In this document: positions 37,490-44,677 of the stretch, piece by piece
Layout of the letters: every line of letters begins with the position of its first letter
Position numbering within the stretch: position 1 is the stretch's first letter
Virus record (IMG/VR): IMGVR_UViG_3300017991_000075
Location: 35,055-99,054 of that record
Reading direction: 5' to 3' (one strand)
DNA from: a virus
DNA: 64,000 bases
Position numbers and translations under genes: made by a program
Notes under the pieces: generated by a model
Database searches by the model: none
Seen by the model: only the letters and a program-made list of their open reading frames with translations
What the model was told of the DNA's origin: nothing

Positions 37490-38380
37490 TTAGGCTGGTA
37501 TGTAGTGTGGGTTGCCTTTCTTGCGAAGACGTATTTTCTTACTCTGGGACGGCCATCTCTTGACATCCTTTAGTGTCAGGACAGGACCGTATTTGCCATT
37601 GTACGTGTCCATGGTCGCATTGAAAGAGCGTACCACATGATGACGACAATGCGGATGAAATAAATTTGGACTCAGTGCTCTCTGTACAAATTCAAACGCA
37701 TCCGCTGTAAGCACTCTTCCCTGGCACCATATGCATGTCTGAGCTGACTCTGCACTAAAGCCCTTACTGATCAGGAAGAGGCGATCCTTACGTTTGATCT
37801 TGCGTTCAAGTGCTCGTTCTTTCAAGAGAAGAGTATCAGCTTCTCGTATGAAGTTTGCAGGCAAGGTTTTTACCAAAAGCTTCACATAAGCTGTGATCCC
37901 GATACGAAAAACTTGTCGCTGCCCTCCAACTTTCTTTGTTCGAACGATCCCAGAGATGCCTTTATCAAGTCCTTTGACATTACCTGTCGGTGCTGTAGGT
38001 CCAAGAATGATTTCTTTGATACGCTGCAGAATGGTCTTACCGCGTGCCATTCCACGGTGAGATCCTTCAATTGAATTCTCGGCTGTAGCAAAGGCTTTTG
38101 CCAGATTTTGAGCCCATAGGCCGACATAACGATCGCGAAGAGATCTCATCAGCTCAAGAAACCCGGCTGGAACATTGGCCGTACCGATCGATGCTACGTA
38201 ATTACGCTCAAGAGATCGAATAGCCGCCGTACCGTAATCAACCAGCTCTATATGAATTCTGCGAAGCGTGCCACGATCGTACTTCGTAGCATCCTTTTCG
38301 ACCTCACGCTGAAACTTACCGAGATCTCTCATGATCCGGCGGTAACGTGCGTCATCAAGCTTTGGCGTCCCTTGTGCCAT
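37490..38380 (-). CDS. Minor head protein, SPP1 gp7 / Mu gpF-like
   Basis: A 296-residue basic protein. The C-terminal region carries CIWCQGRVLTADAF followed about 25 residues later by FHPHCRHHVVRSF, the Cys/His motif of the gp7/gpF head morphogenesis family. Members bind the portal and enter the procapsid. The preceding 200 residues are helical. The ATG at 38380 (MAQGTPK) is preferred although only AGGC precedes it; a TTG 36 nt upstream is an alternative. It lies first after a CGTAGGTAT motif copy. Confidence 0.8.
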   Translation of the reverse strand: MAQGTPKLDDARYRRIMRDLGKFQREVEKDATKYDRGTLRRIHIELVDYGTAAIRSLERNYVASIGTANVPAGFLELMRSLRDRYVGLWAQNLAKAFATAENSIEGSHRGMARGKTILQRIKEIILGPTAPTGNVKGLDKGISGIVRTKKVGGQRQVFRIGITAYVKLLVKTLPANFIREADTLLLKERALERKIKRKDRLFLISKGFSAESAQTCIWCQGRVLTADAFEFVQRALSPNLFHPHCRHHVVRSFNATMDTYNGKYGPVLTLKDVKRWPSQSKKIRLRKKGNPHYIPA

Positions 38381-38403
38381 GGTGTACAGCCTATGAACTT
38401 GAA

Positions 38404-38425
38404 GAGGCGGCCGCAAGACCGCCTC
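38404..38425 (-). other. Stem-loop in the leader of the minor head gene
   Basis: GAGGCGG (38404-38410 on +) pairs with CCGCCTC (38419-38425) across an 8-nt loop. It lies between the motif copy at 38472 and the start at 38380 and is followed on the - strand by TTCAAGTT, too weak for a confident terminator. If the motif is a promoter, this hairpin sits in the 5' leader. Confidence 0.45.
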
Positions 38426-38471
38426 AACAAGTCGATGGAGAAAGCAGTACCGTCAGGATTACCACCTTCTA

Positions 38472-38483
38472 CCATACCTACGA
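38472..38483 (-). promoter_or_regulatory. Repeated motif copy b (TCGTAGGTATGG), candidate late promoter
   Basis: TCGTAGGTATGG on the - strand lies 10 nt after the stop of the 38494-39114 gene and 91 nt before the minor head gene start. It is identical to copy a over 12 bases. Confidence 0.6.
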
Positions 38484-38493
38484 TTGAGTCGAT

Positions 38494-39114
38494 CTACGAC
38501 TCTGCCTTCGCAGCATCGAGTGCCTTCTGCGCCTCTTCTAATGCGGCTTCGGCGGCAGCGATGGCTTTTTCCTTGTTGGCCTTTTTCGCCTTGGACTTTT
38601 GAGCTTTGTCGAGGGCTGCCTCAGCATCGGCGACGGCCTTTTCGAGACCTGGGATATCCGGACCCTTGTCGCCATCATCATCTTTTGGGTCATCGTCACC
38701 CGTCACCGCTTTTGCCACGGCACCGGCTCCTGGAACGATCGCATTGAGAACGATCGGCCCGACTTCCTTGAGAGTGGCCTTCATCACGTTCATGATTTTA
38801 CGCCACGCTGCAAAAGCTTCGTTGATGGCCTTGTTGGCAGCAATCACCTGGTAGCTGTTCAAAGCACCATAAACACTGCCGATGATGCGCTCACCCTTCT
38901 CAACATCACCCTGCAGGATGACTTCTTCAGCCGCAGCTCGAAGCTGTAGCAGCTTTTCAACAGTGGCTTTGATGGCTGGCTTCGGCCGCTTCTTGTCAGC
39001 ACCAAGAACCTCCATCACGTCACCGAGTAGATCGTCGAAGGATGCCTTGCTGATCTCCAAGATCTCTGCAAGAGCTGGCGTGAGGGCATCCTTCACCTTG
39101 TCTAATGAACTCAT
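38494..39114 (-). CDS. Unknown helical protein with glycine-rich hydrophobic segment
   Basis: A 206-residue protein starting at 39114 (MSSLDK) after TGAGGATTGAA; a GTG 12 nt upstream forms part of that site. Residues 1-115 are helical, then VGPIVLNAIVPGAGAVAKAV (about 118-137) is a Gly/Ala hydrophobic stretch, then an acidic Asp/Lys linker and an Ala/Lys/Glu coiled coil to the end. It lies next to holin-like genes and could join host lysis or be a virion protein. No family is recognised. Confidence 0.6.
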   Translation of the reverse strand: MSSLDKVKDALTPALAEILEISKASFDDLLGDVMEVLGADKKRPKPAIKATVEKLLQLRAAAEEVILQGDVEKGERIIGSVYGALNSYQVIAANKAINEAFAAWRKIMNVMKATLKEVGPIVLNAIVPGAGAVAKAVTGDDDPKDDDGDKGPDIPGLEKAVADAEAALDKAQKSKAKKANKEKAIAAAEAALEEAQKALDAAKAES

Positions 39115-39122
39115 TTCAATCC

Positions 39123-39488
39123 TCACTTCTGTTTGCCAGCAAGAATACCGGCAATCTGATCGACAGTCATTTTATCGATCTTGGTTCTCGCGAGCGCACC
39201 CTCAACGCCGCGAATGATGGTTTCAGGATCTCCTGTGTGGATAGCATCCTCGGCAAACTTGGATGCCTGTTCCAGCTTGGCGATACTGGAGGGTTTCACA
39301 CCGTGTTTTTCAAGATGTTCCTTGGCCCAGGTCTCAGCGAAATCAACGGCAGCATCAAAAATCTTATGATACTTTTCGTTGATGTTTTTCTTCAGGATCA
39401 GACGAAGAGGTCCAAGGATAAGAAAGATCACCGCTATTACGCCTGCAACAACGGTGATCACGGTTTCTTGAGTGATTTCCAGCAGCAT
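39123..39488 (-). CDS. Putative holin, LLH-type
   Basis: A 121-residue protein with one N-terminal membrane segment (TVITVVAGVIAVIFLILGPLRLIL) followed by a soluble helical part containing AVDFAETWAKEHL and KLEQASKFAEDAI. This is the layout of LLH-family phage holins. It lies beside a lipoprotein and a second holin-like gene in a lysis cluster. The start follows GGGAGTCGTT. It could alternatively be an antiholin for the larger holin. Confidence 0.6.
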   Translation of the reverse strand: MLLEITQETVITVVAGVIAVIFLILGPLRLILKKNINEKYHKIFDAAVDFAETWAKEHLEKHGVKPSSIAKLEQASKFAEDAIHTGDPETIIRGVEGALARTKIDKMTVDQIAGILAGKQK

Positions 39489-39497
39489 AACGACTCC

Positions 39498-39776
39498 CTA
39501 GTCGTCAGCGTTCTTCTCTTCAGCGTTTGAGAGAGCTTCTTCAGCAAGAGCGACGTTAGCGTCAAGGAGCAGTCTAAGGCTCATGCTCTCTGCTGCGTCC
39601 CAATCGTTCTCCCTCGTGTTGTCGAGAATATCCGCTGCGTAGGTTGAATGCTCCCTGAGCTGCTCCGCATTAGACACGAGTTGCTTTGCTATTGCAACGT
39701 CGATCGGTTCTGAGTTTTGGAACAGAGCGCAGCCACTGAGCATCAACAGTGGAATCGTCAGTAGTAACCATCTCAT
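39498..39776 (-). CDS. Small lipoprotein, possible outer-membrane spanin
   Basis: The 92-residue protein begins MRWLLLTIPLLMLSGCALF, a signal peptide with lipobox LSGC, so the mature protein would be lipid-anchored at its Cys. The mature part is acidic and helical. The start at 39776 is fixed by AAGGAGATCCGT; longer starts have no site. In a lysis cluster a lipoprotein suggests an o-spanin, though it lacks the Pro richness of lambda Rz1. Superinfection exclusion is another possibility. Confidence 0.65.
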   Translation of the reverse strand: MRWLLLTIPLLMLSGCALFQNSEPIDVAIAKQLVSNAEQLREHSTYAADILDNTRENDWDAAESMSLRLLLDANVALAEEALSNAEEKNADD

Positions 39777-39838
39777 ACGGATCTCCTTTTTCTCCATCGA
39801 ATTAGTGGTTGCCGGCGCGAGACACCTGTCTCTCCGGA

Positions 39839-39979
39839 TTAGTCTTTCTTCTTGTCCTTGGTTTTTCCAGCTTTAGCATGAGCGATCGCCACTGCCTGAT
39901 CACGGGGCTTGCCTTCACGAATCAGCTTAGCGATGTTTTCACCGATGACCTTCTTACTGGAGCCTTCCTTCAACGGCAT
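39839..39979 (-). CDS. Small conserved-type basic phage protein (46 aa)
   Basis: A 46-residue Lys-rich protein beginning [20 protein letters not shown] and continuing with [17 protein letters not shown]. This pattern recurs in many phage genomes as a small uncharacterised protein. The start at 39979 has GGAGGTGA 4 nt upstream and overlaps the stop of the holin gene (TGATG), indicating coupling. The 62 nt after it (39777-39838) contain a short GAGAC/GTCTC hairpin. Function unknown. Confidence 0.8.
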   Translation of the reverse strand: MPLKEGSSKKVIGENIAKLIREGKPRDQAVAIAHAKAGKTKDKKKD

Positions 39980-40608
39980 CAGCTCACCTCCGCAGTTTCC
40001 TTTTTCAGCCGGGTAGTCTTTCTGAGAGCTTCGATACTCTGTGTCTGGATGACACGTTTCCGTTTTTCGAGATCCTTCATAGCGGCTTCTATCTCATCTT
40101 CAGAAAACATTTCATCCACCAGGAGTTGTGATAGCGTGCCACTCTTCCTACGATTATCGATCTTCTTCAAAGCCAAGAACTTGTAGACAATATTCAGTAT
40201 CGGCACGCGATACCCAAGATCGTTCAGGTTTTCTATGACGCTGGCTAACTCCGTCAAGGCGATGTACCCGTAGACGACCCCCGGCATGAAGAACAGGTAG
40301 TCCACAGCCAGAGCAGCTTGTGTCGCGATGATGGCAAGGATGCAGTAGACAAACAGTTTGCCACCAGTGCGATACAGCATTCTGCTGTTGAATTCACAGT
40401 GCTTGAATGCACGGATCAATCCGAGAATCAGATCGAGAGCGTACATGATGCCAAGAGCTATCAGGGGATGGATATCCTCGATGACGGTATGGCCCCAAAA
40501 CACGATTGGGACAGCAGCCGTTACAGCTTTCGTTGGTATTCCTGATAACAGAGCTTCCATAGTGCCCGCAGCACCCCTCCATGCAGAAGCTTGAATCACA
40601 GTAGACAT
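39979..40608 (-). CDS. Holin, phage_holin_4 (PF05105-like)
   Basis: A 209-residue protein with three to four membrane segments: about 27-42, [19 protein letters not shown] at 50-68, [20 protein letters not shown] near 85-105 and [16 protein letters not shown] near 110-126. The order ALD..LG..RA, GGKLFVY and [17 protein letters not shown] matches the PF05105 holin family. The charged cytoplasmic tail (about 150-209) is longer than usual. It would permeabilise the inner membrane at lysis. The start follows GGAGAACGAACC. Confidence 0.8.
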   Translation of the reverse strand: MSTVIQASAWRGAAGTMEALLSGIPTKAVTAAVPIVFWGHTVIEDIHPLIALGIMYALDLILGLIRAFKHCEFNSRMLYRTGGKLFVYCILAIIATQAALAVDYLFFMPGVVYGYIALTELASVIENLNDLGYRVPILNIVYKFLALKKIDNRRKSGTLSQLLVDEMFSEDEIEAAMKDLEKRKRVIQTQSIEALRKTTRLKKETAEVS

Positions 40609-40667
40609 GGTTCGTTCTCCTGTTCGAAGTGGTTTCCTGCGTGTCCCCCTTCCTCCCAGATGTAAAA

Positions 40668-42023
40668 TTACGGTTGTAGAGGCGTAGCGTTGACGCTACT
40701 AAGAAGTTCAGTGCGAAGACGGTAGTCTACCGTCGAGAAGAAAGCCGATTTGTCCGGGGTAGGATCTCCCGAATCTTCAAGCGTGTCGATCGACATGAGT
40801 CCCTGCAGAATGGCACTGCGATTGGCCGCAGGTCCTAGTTCGAGATCGAATAGCTGATGCGTACCTACGCTTAGTTGTCCGGCGCTTAGGCTGCAGTCGC
40901 ACTTCATGGAACCGCCGCCCAGGTTGGTAAGACCGACAAGAGTGTCAAGATCCTGTGGCGTCAGTGTCATGCTTCCAGGAGTGAAGGCTGAGAGGTTGGT
41001 GACAGTAAAAGCAGCGTGATTTATTTTCGCAGCGGCCGCACCGATAACTGCCATGAATTGCAGTTTCGGATTTGCGGTATCGCTGTTATCAAGCGTAAGG
41101 TAGATGTAGTTCTCGGTAGGATCGAAACGTCCGCGTGACAGCTCCGTATCGAAATTGCGGATACCGAATGCTGGCACGTAACCATGACCACACATCCAGG
41201 CAGCCCACTGCAGGGCTTCCGGACTCGCAGTGCCGACATGCCGCAACCAGACCCTCATGAGCTGGTTCCATGCCAATTCACCGCCACCGGTAACGTCACC
41301 GTGGAGTTTCTCCAAGGTTTCGTTGAACAGCGTGGCAGTGAAAATGTCCTGGCTCTCAGCAATCCATGAGCGGATGTTGATATCATCGATGTACTGTTTG
41401 CTACGAAGGTAACGACGAATATTCGTCACCGTCAACCGCAGAACAGCGTCACCCGGATCGGCGGTGCCGTTCCAGTTGTTGTCGTGATAGAGACGTACGC
41501 ATGCCGTGGCGAGAGATGCAAGATTCTCATCAGCCATTGCGACGGCCTGAGCGGTTGAGGGGAGACCAAGCCCATTCAACCAGGTACGGATCGTAGCAAT
41601 CGTTCCACCACGGGCAGCCTGGTTCTGCATTTCGATGAAGAAACGCAATGCCTGCATTCGAGGCTTCGTGATCGGGCCACCATTAGGGATGATCGCCTGT
41701 GCATAGTCATCGGCCAGATTCGCGTGCGGGAATGCCACGACAGCAGCATCAGATCGCGCTTCGATCAAGCCAAGACGTGCGATGTCCGCATAGATCATCT
41801 TGTGATAGTTCGTCAGGCCGTTATAACCTGCGAACGTCACGCCGGTCTCAGCGAAGTAAGCCTCAAGCCACGCTTGAATCGTGGCACGAGCTGCGGCAGC
41901 GCCTGCACCGAGTGCTCCCGCACCTGGGCCGTACACGGCCAGCATCTTGAGGTATTCCCTCACATTGTCATGGGGAATCGTTGAATAACCCCCTTGAAGA
42001 AGTGCGGTTTCTGGCGTTGCCAT
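40668..42023 (-). CDS. Unknown virion-operon protein
   Basis: A 451-residue protein, Ala-rich and helical to about 290 (GAGALGAGAAAARATIQAW, IRTWLNGLGL), then beta-rich. No cell-wall hydrolase motif was found although it lies next to holins. The start at 42023 follows AAAGGAGACCATGTA. Between the portal and the lysis genes it may be a capsid or neck protein, or an ejected protein. Function not recognised. Confidence 0.6.
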   Translation of the reverse strand: MATPETALLQGGYSTIPHDNVREYLKMLAVYGPGAGALGAGAAAARATIQAWLEAYFAETGVTFAGYNGLTNYHKMIYADIARLGLIEARSDAAVVAFPHANLADDYAQAIIPNGGPITKPRMQALRFFIEMQNQAARGGTIATIRTWLNGLGLPSTAQAVAMADENLASLATACVRLYHDNNWNGTADPGDAVLRLTVTNIRRYLRSKQYIDDINIRSWIAESQDIFTATLFNETLEKLHGDVTGGGELAWNQLMRVWLRHVGTASPEALQWAAWMCGHGYVPAFGIRNFDTELSRGRFDPTENYIYLTLDNSDTANPKLQFMAVIGAAAAKINHAAFTVTNLSAFTPGSMTLTPQDLDTLVGLTNLGGGSMKCDCSLSAGQLSVGTHQLFDLELGPAANRSAILQGLMSIDTLEDSGDPTPDKSAFFSTVDYRLRTELLSSVNATPLQP

Positions 42024-42040
42024 TACATGGTCTCCTTTGG

Positions 42041-44020
42041 TTACGCCGTCATGGCGACATCTGAACTTCCCTCACCCATACCTACGGCTACACCCGCATT
42101 GACACTTTGTGGTCCATTGAGACCGTAGCCAACATCACTGACTGAGGGCTGTTCACCGCCAATAGGTGTTCCTCCGAAACCAGCAAAATCACTGGCCGGA
42201 GTCATGGTTTCTTCTTCCTCTTGTATGAGCGCGAGTTCCTTCAGGACCTCTTCGTCGCTCATATGATCGATGTCTTTCAGGAAGCGTTGGACTGACATCG
42301 AAGATTTGTTACCAAGGCGATCGATCGCCGTGGACATGTCCTGCGGTAGCGATGGCGTCATACGCACATCGATTTCCTTCAGACGAATAATTGCCGACAT
42401 CGCGACATTGCGGTCATCGATATACTGAAGTTGATCCTGCGTGGCCAGGAACTGAAGCTCATCAGTGGTCTTCGCCAGTTTCGGATCTTCAATGAAAAGA
42501 CCCATCGGCGTATCGTGCAGAACCTCAACCTGTCTAAAGAGATCCTCAAAGCTATCAAGCATGATCACGGTCTTATGGGCTTTGATGTACTTCTGCAACC
42601 ACTGAGCCTTCTGCTGCTCTTTGGGGTCCGCACTATTAGCAGCAACTTCCATATAGCCTTCAGCAAGCTTGTTATCACTGTAATAGTCGATCGCGCTCAG
42701 GATGTTGAACACAACTCGTTCAATCGCCTGGCTTTGGTGGCCTGAACGACGATTCGATTTGTTCAACGTCGGTGTCAGATGCAGCTTGTAGGACACACCG
42801 CTCTGAACCTGCTTCGCTGCCTCGGCATTCAACAGAATGGGCGCTGTAGCAGATTCGATGGCGATCATATCGAGCTGAAAGTCTCTGTTAGAACTGCTAC
42901 CCTGAATGTCCGCCTGTGGCTGCAGGTACGAGGGTGTGAAGTTGTCTTGTGCTCTGACAGCAATAACACCCTCGCGTGGAACGTTATAGAAAGCTTTACC
43001 GGTCGTCGGGTCGTATGAAACTGTGCGATCGCTCACCATGAGATTCGGACCTGCGTACTTGTTCAGCAGCTCACTCTCACGGGAGGCTCTATCATTGAAG
43101 GAAAGGTTGAGATCAAGGATCTCATCCCAATCGCTCTTGAATGTTCCGAGTCTGACGATATTCGGAATTATCGTGATAGCGAAATCCTGCAGGCCGGTCA
43201 AAACGACAGGCTTCATATCAGGATTGTAGTATGCCAGCGGAACATCCCCGACGATCTTGCTGCCGGATACCGCAAACAGGTAATTCTCGTAGTAACCTCT
43301 GAAATGACGTTCCTCAAGAATAAAGCCATCGAAACTACCCTTGACGAAACGAGCGACCTTCTGCCAATCAGCGATATTCATTCGTGGTATGTAGATCTTC
43401 TTAGAGACCGACACGATTTCGTTATCCTGCGAGGCAGAGAATTTGGGGTACAGATTGTGCGGAAGAATACGGGACACCTCCAGCGTTCCTGCTTGTTCAT
43501 CACAAACAACCTGCACCCCTACAAATCCAAACACGCTCGCTTCAAACAACCAGTCATAGATCCTCTCACCGAGGCGCATGTCGTCGTTGAGCAGCACATC
43601 CATGTTCTGCATACCGGTCTTGATTTCGACACCGCCACCGACTGTGAGATCTGTGATTGCCTGGCTGATGGTGAGCACCAAATTGTGGGCTTGGTAGATA
43701 CCCTGCTTGTCGGGCTGATCCTTCGTCGCGTGATAGTAATTCGGCATTTGTGTTTTCATGCCGTGACGAAGGATTTGCGTGTACCTGTCGTACCTCTTGA
43801 AACGCTCTATGTCGTCAGCGTTCTTCCAGAACTTGACGACATTCTTCCCGTCTTGAGTTTTGACAATGTACGTCGAATCACGCAGCGGATCTTGGTGGGA
43901 ACGGACGAACGTCGCATCCTCCTGGATGTAACGTTGCAGCTCCTCTGTGAATCTTGAGTAGCGAAGGGCTACTCGAAGACTGTGCGTGAATGCTGTATGT
44001 AACGGCAGGACACCTGGCAT
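42041..44020 (-). CDS. Portal protein
   Basis: A 659-residue protein one short cluster downstream of the terminase. Typical features are an early helical region, the mid-protein stretch RIYDWLFEASVFGFVGVQVV, a clip/wing-like beta region, and AIESATAPILLNAEAAKQVQSGVSYKLH followed by a long helix (QSQAIERVVFNILSAIDYY), which fits the stem and crown of SPP1-type portals. The disordered Gly/Ser tail encodes a copy of the CGTAGGTAT motif. The start follows TCGGAGAATAACAC. Confidence 0.82.
   Translation of the reverse strand: MPGVLPLHTAFTHSLRVALRYSRFTEELQRYIQEDATFVRSHQDPLRDSTYIVKTQDGKNVVKFWKNADDIERFKRYDRYTQILRHGMKTQMPNYYHATKDQPDKQGIYQAHNLVLTISQAITDLTVGGGVEIKTGMQNMDVLLNDDMRLGERIYDWLFEASVFGFVGVQVVCDEQAGTLEVSRILPHNLYPKFSASQDNEIVSVSKKIYIPRMNIADWQKVARFVKGSFDGFILEERHFRGYYENYLFAVSGSKIVGDVPLAYYNPDMKPVVLTGLQDFAITIIPNIVRLGTFKSDWDEILDLNLSFNDRASRESELLNKYAGPNLMVSDRTVSYDPTTGKAFYNVPREGVIAVRAQDNFTPSYLQPQADIQGSSSNRDFQLDMIAIESATAPILLNAEAAKQVQSGVSYKLHLTPTLNKSNRRSGHQSQAIERVVFNILSAIDYYSDNKLAEGYMEVAANSADPKEQQKAQWLQKYIKAHKTVIMLDSFEDLFRQVEVLHDTPMGLFIEDPKLAKTTDELQFLATQDQLQYIDDRNVAMSAIIRLKEIDVRMTPSLPQDMSTAIDRLGNKSSMSVQRFLKDIDHMSDEEVLKELALIQEEEETMTPASDFAGFGGTPIGGEQPSVSDVGYGLNGPQSVNAGVAVGMGEGSSDVAMTA
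42076..42087 (-). promoter_or_regulatory. Repeated motif copy c (CCGTAGGTATGG), inside the portal 3' end
   Basis: CCGTAGGTATGG on the - strand overlaps the last codons of the portal gene (residues VGMG) and lies 52 nt before the start of the next gene at 42023. It is the only copy within coding sequence, which supports a role for the DNA or RNA motif itself. Confidence 0.55.
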
Positions 44021-44034
44021 GTGTTATTCTCCGA

Positions 44035-44208
44035 TTACGGCTTTTCAATGACGTAGACGACCTTTTCTCCGCCTTCAACATTGATTGTATACACAGCCAC
44101 GACTTCAGCACTAGCATCAAATGCCGCAACAGCCGCATTGAGATCTGTCATGCGATCGCTGAGGTCCTGTTTTACGTCAGCTTTGAATTCCGTATATTCT
44201 TTTGCCAT
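44035..44208 (-). CDS. Small unknown protein (57 aa)
   Basis: A 57-residue protein, MAKEYTEFKADVKQDL to VVYVIEKP, with a helical N-terminus and a beta-rich end (VVAVYTINVEGGEKVVYVI). The ATG at 44208 follows GGGAGACGTGCA. It ends 14 nt before the portal start, and its 3' end forms part of the portal leader. It is probably made together with the portal; function unknown. Confidence 0.75.
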   Translation of the reverse strand: MAKEYTEFKADVKQDLSDRMTDLNAAVAAFDASAEVVAVYTINVEGGEKVVYVIEKP

Positions 44209-44231
44209 TGCACGTCTCCCTTAGACTGAAG

Positions 44232-44254
44232 CGGGGGTGCGCACAGCACCCCCG
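44232..44254 (-). other. GC-rich stem-loop between two small genes
   Basis: CGGGGGTGC and GCACCCCCG form a perfect 9-bp stem with a 5-nt loop. On the - strand it is followed by CTTCAGTC, so it is not a classic terminator; on the + strand the tail is GTGTTCTCTTTATT, but no + gene ends there. An mRNA-protecting or attenuating structure is likely. Confidence 0.55.
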
Positions 44255-44292
44255 TGTTCTCTTTATTGACAGAGAGTCAGCGAAGAGGTGCT

Positions 44293-44613
44293 TTAGCCTT
44301 CAGCGCCAGACGGGACGCCCTTCGGGGGCTGACCGCCGATAGCTGGTGCTTCCGCACCTGCAGCGTTGGCGGTTCCGGCCTGGATCTCCTGCTGAGCTTC
44401 ATCCAACAGAACTGCACTCTGCTGCAGCTTCTGAGTAGTTTCGTCGGCGATCGTGGGGGCTGCTTCAGCGTTCTGAACAGCTTCGATCGTAGCCGCCTGA
44501 GCTACGTTGAGAGCCTTGACCGCCGCCTGCTCATGCTCCGCATTGGTCGGGGCAGGTGGCTGAGCGGGAGCCATTGTTCCGCCGGTGTTTGCTGCTGTCA
44601 TCATGTCAGACAT
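44293..44613 (-). CDS. Small Ala/Gln-rich protein
   Basis: A 106-residue low-complexity protein (Ala, Gln, Glu, Pro) with one helical stretch AAVKALNVAQAATIEAVQNA. A strong site, AACAAGGAGAGAAAGCA, precedes the ATG at 44613, and the gene is first after motif copy d. It may be a small scaffold or packaging accessory, but no family is recognised. Confidence 0.65.
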   Translation of the reverse strand: MSDMMTAANTGGTMAPAQPPAPTNAEHEQAAVKALNVAQAATIEAVQNAEAAPTIADETTQKLQQSAVLLDEAQQEIQAGTANAAGAEAPAIGGQPPKGVPSGAEG

Positions 44614-44659
44614 TGCTTTCTCTCCTTGTTATCTGAACGTAACGAGTTTGCACTCTACA

Positions 44660-44671
44660 CTATACCTACGA
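44660..44671 (-). promoter_or_regulatory. Repeated motif copy d (TCGTAGGTATAG), candidate late promoter
   Basis: TCGTAGGTATAG on the - strand starts 6 nt after the terminase stop and ends 46 nt before the start at 44613. The downstream bases TGTAG are shared with copy e. Confidence 0.6.
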
Positions 44672-44677
44672 CTGAGC

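Noticed and set aside
40668-42023. The 451-residue protein considered as an endolysin because it lies next to holins
   Set aside because: No hydrolase motif is visible, and its size and composition fit a structural protein as well.
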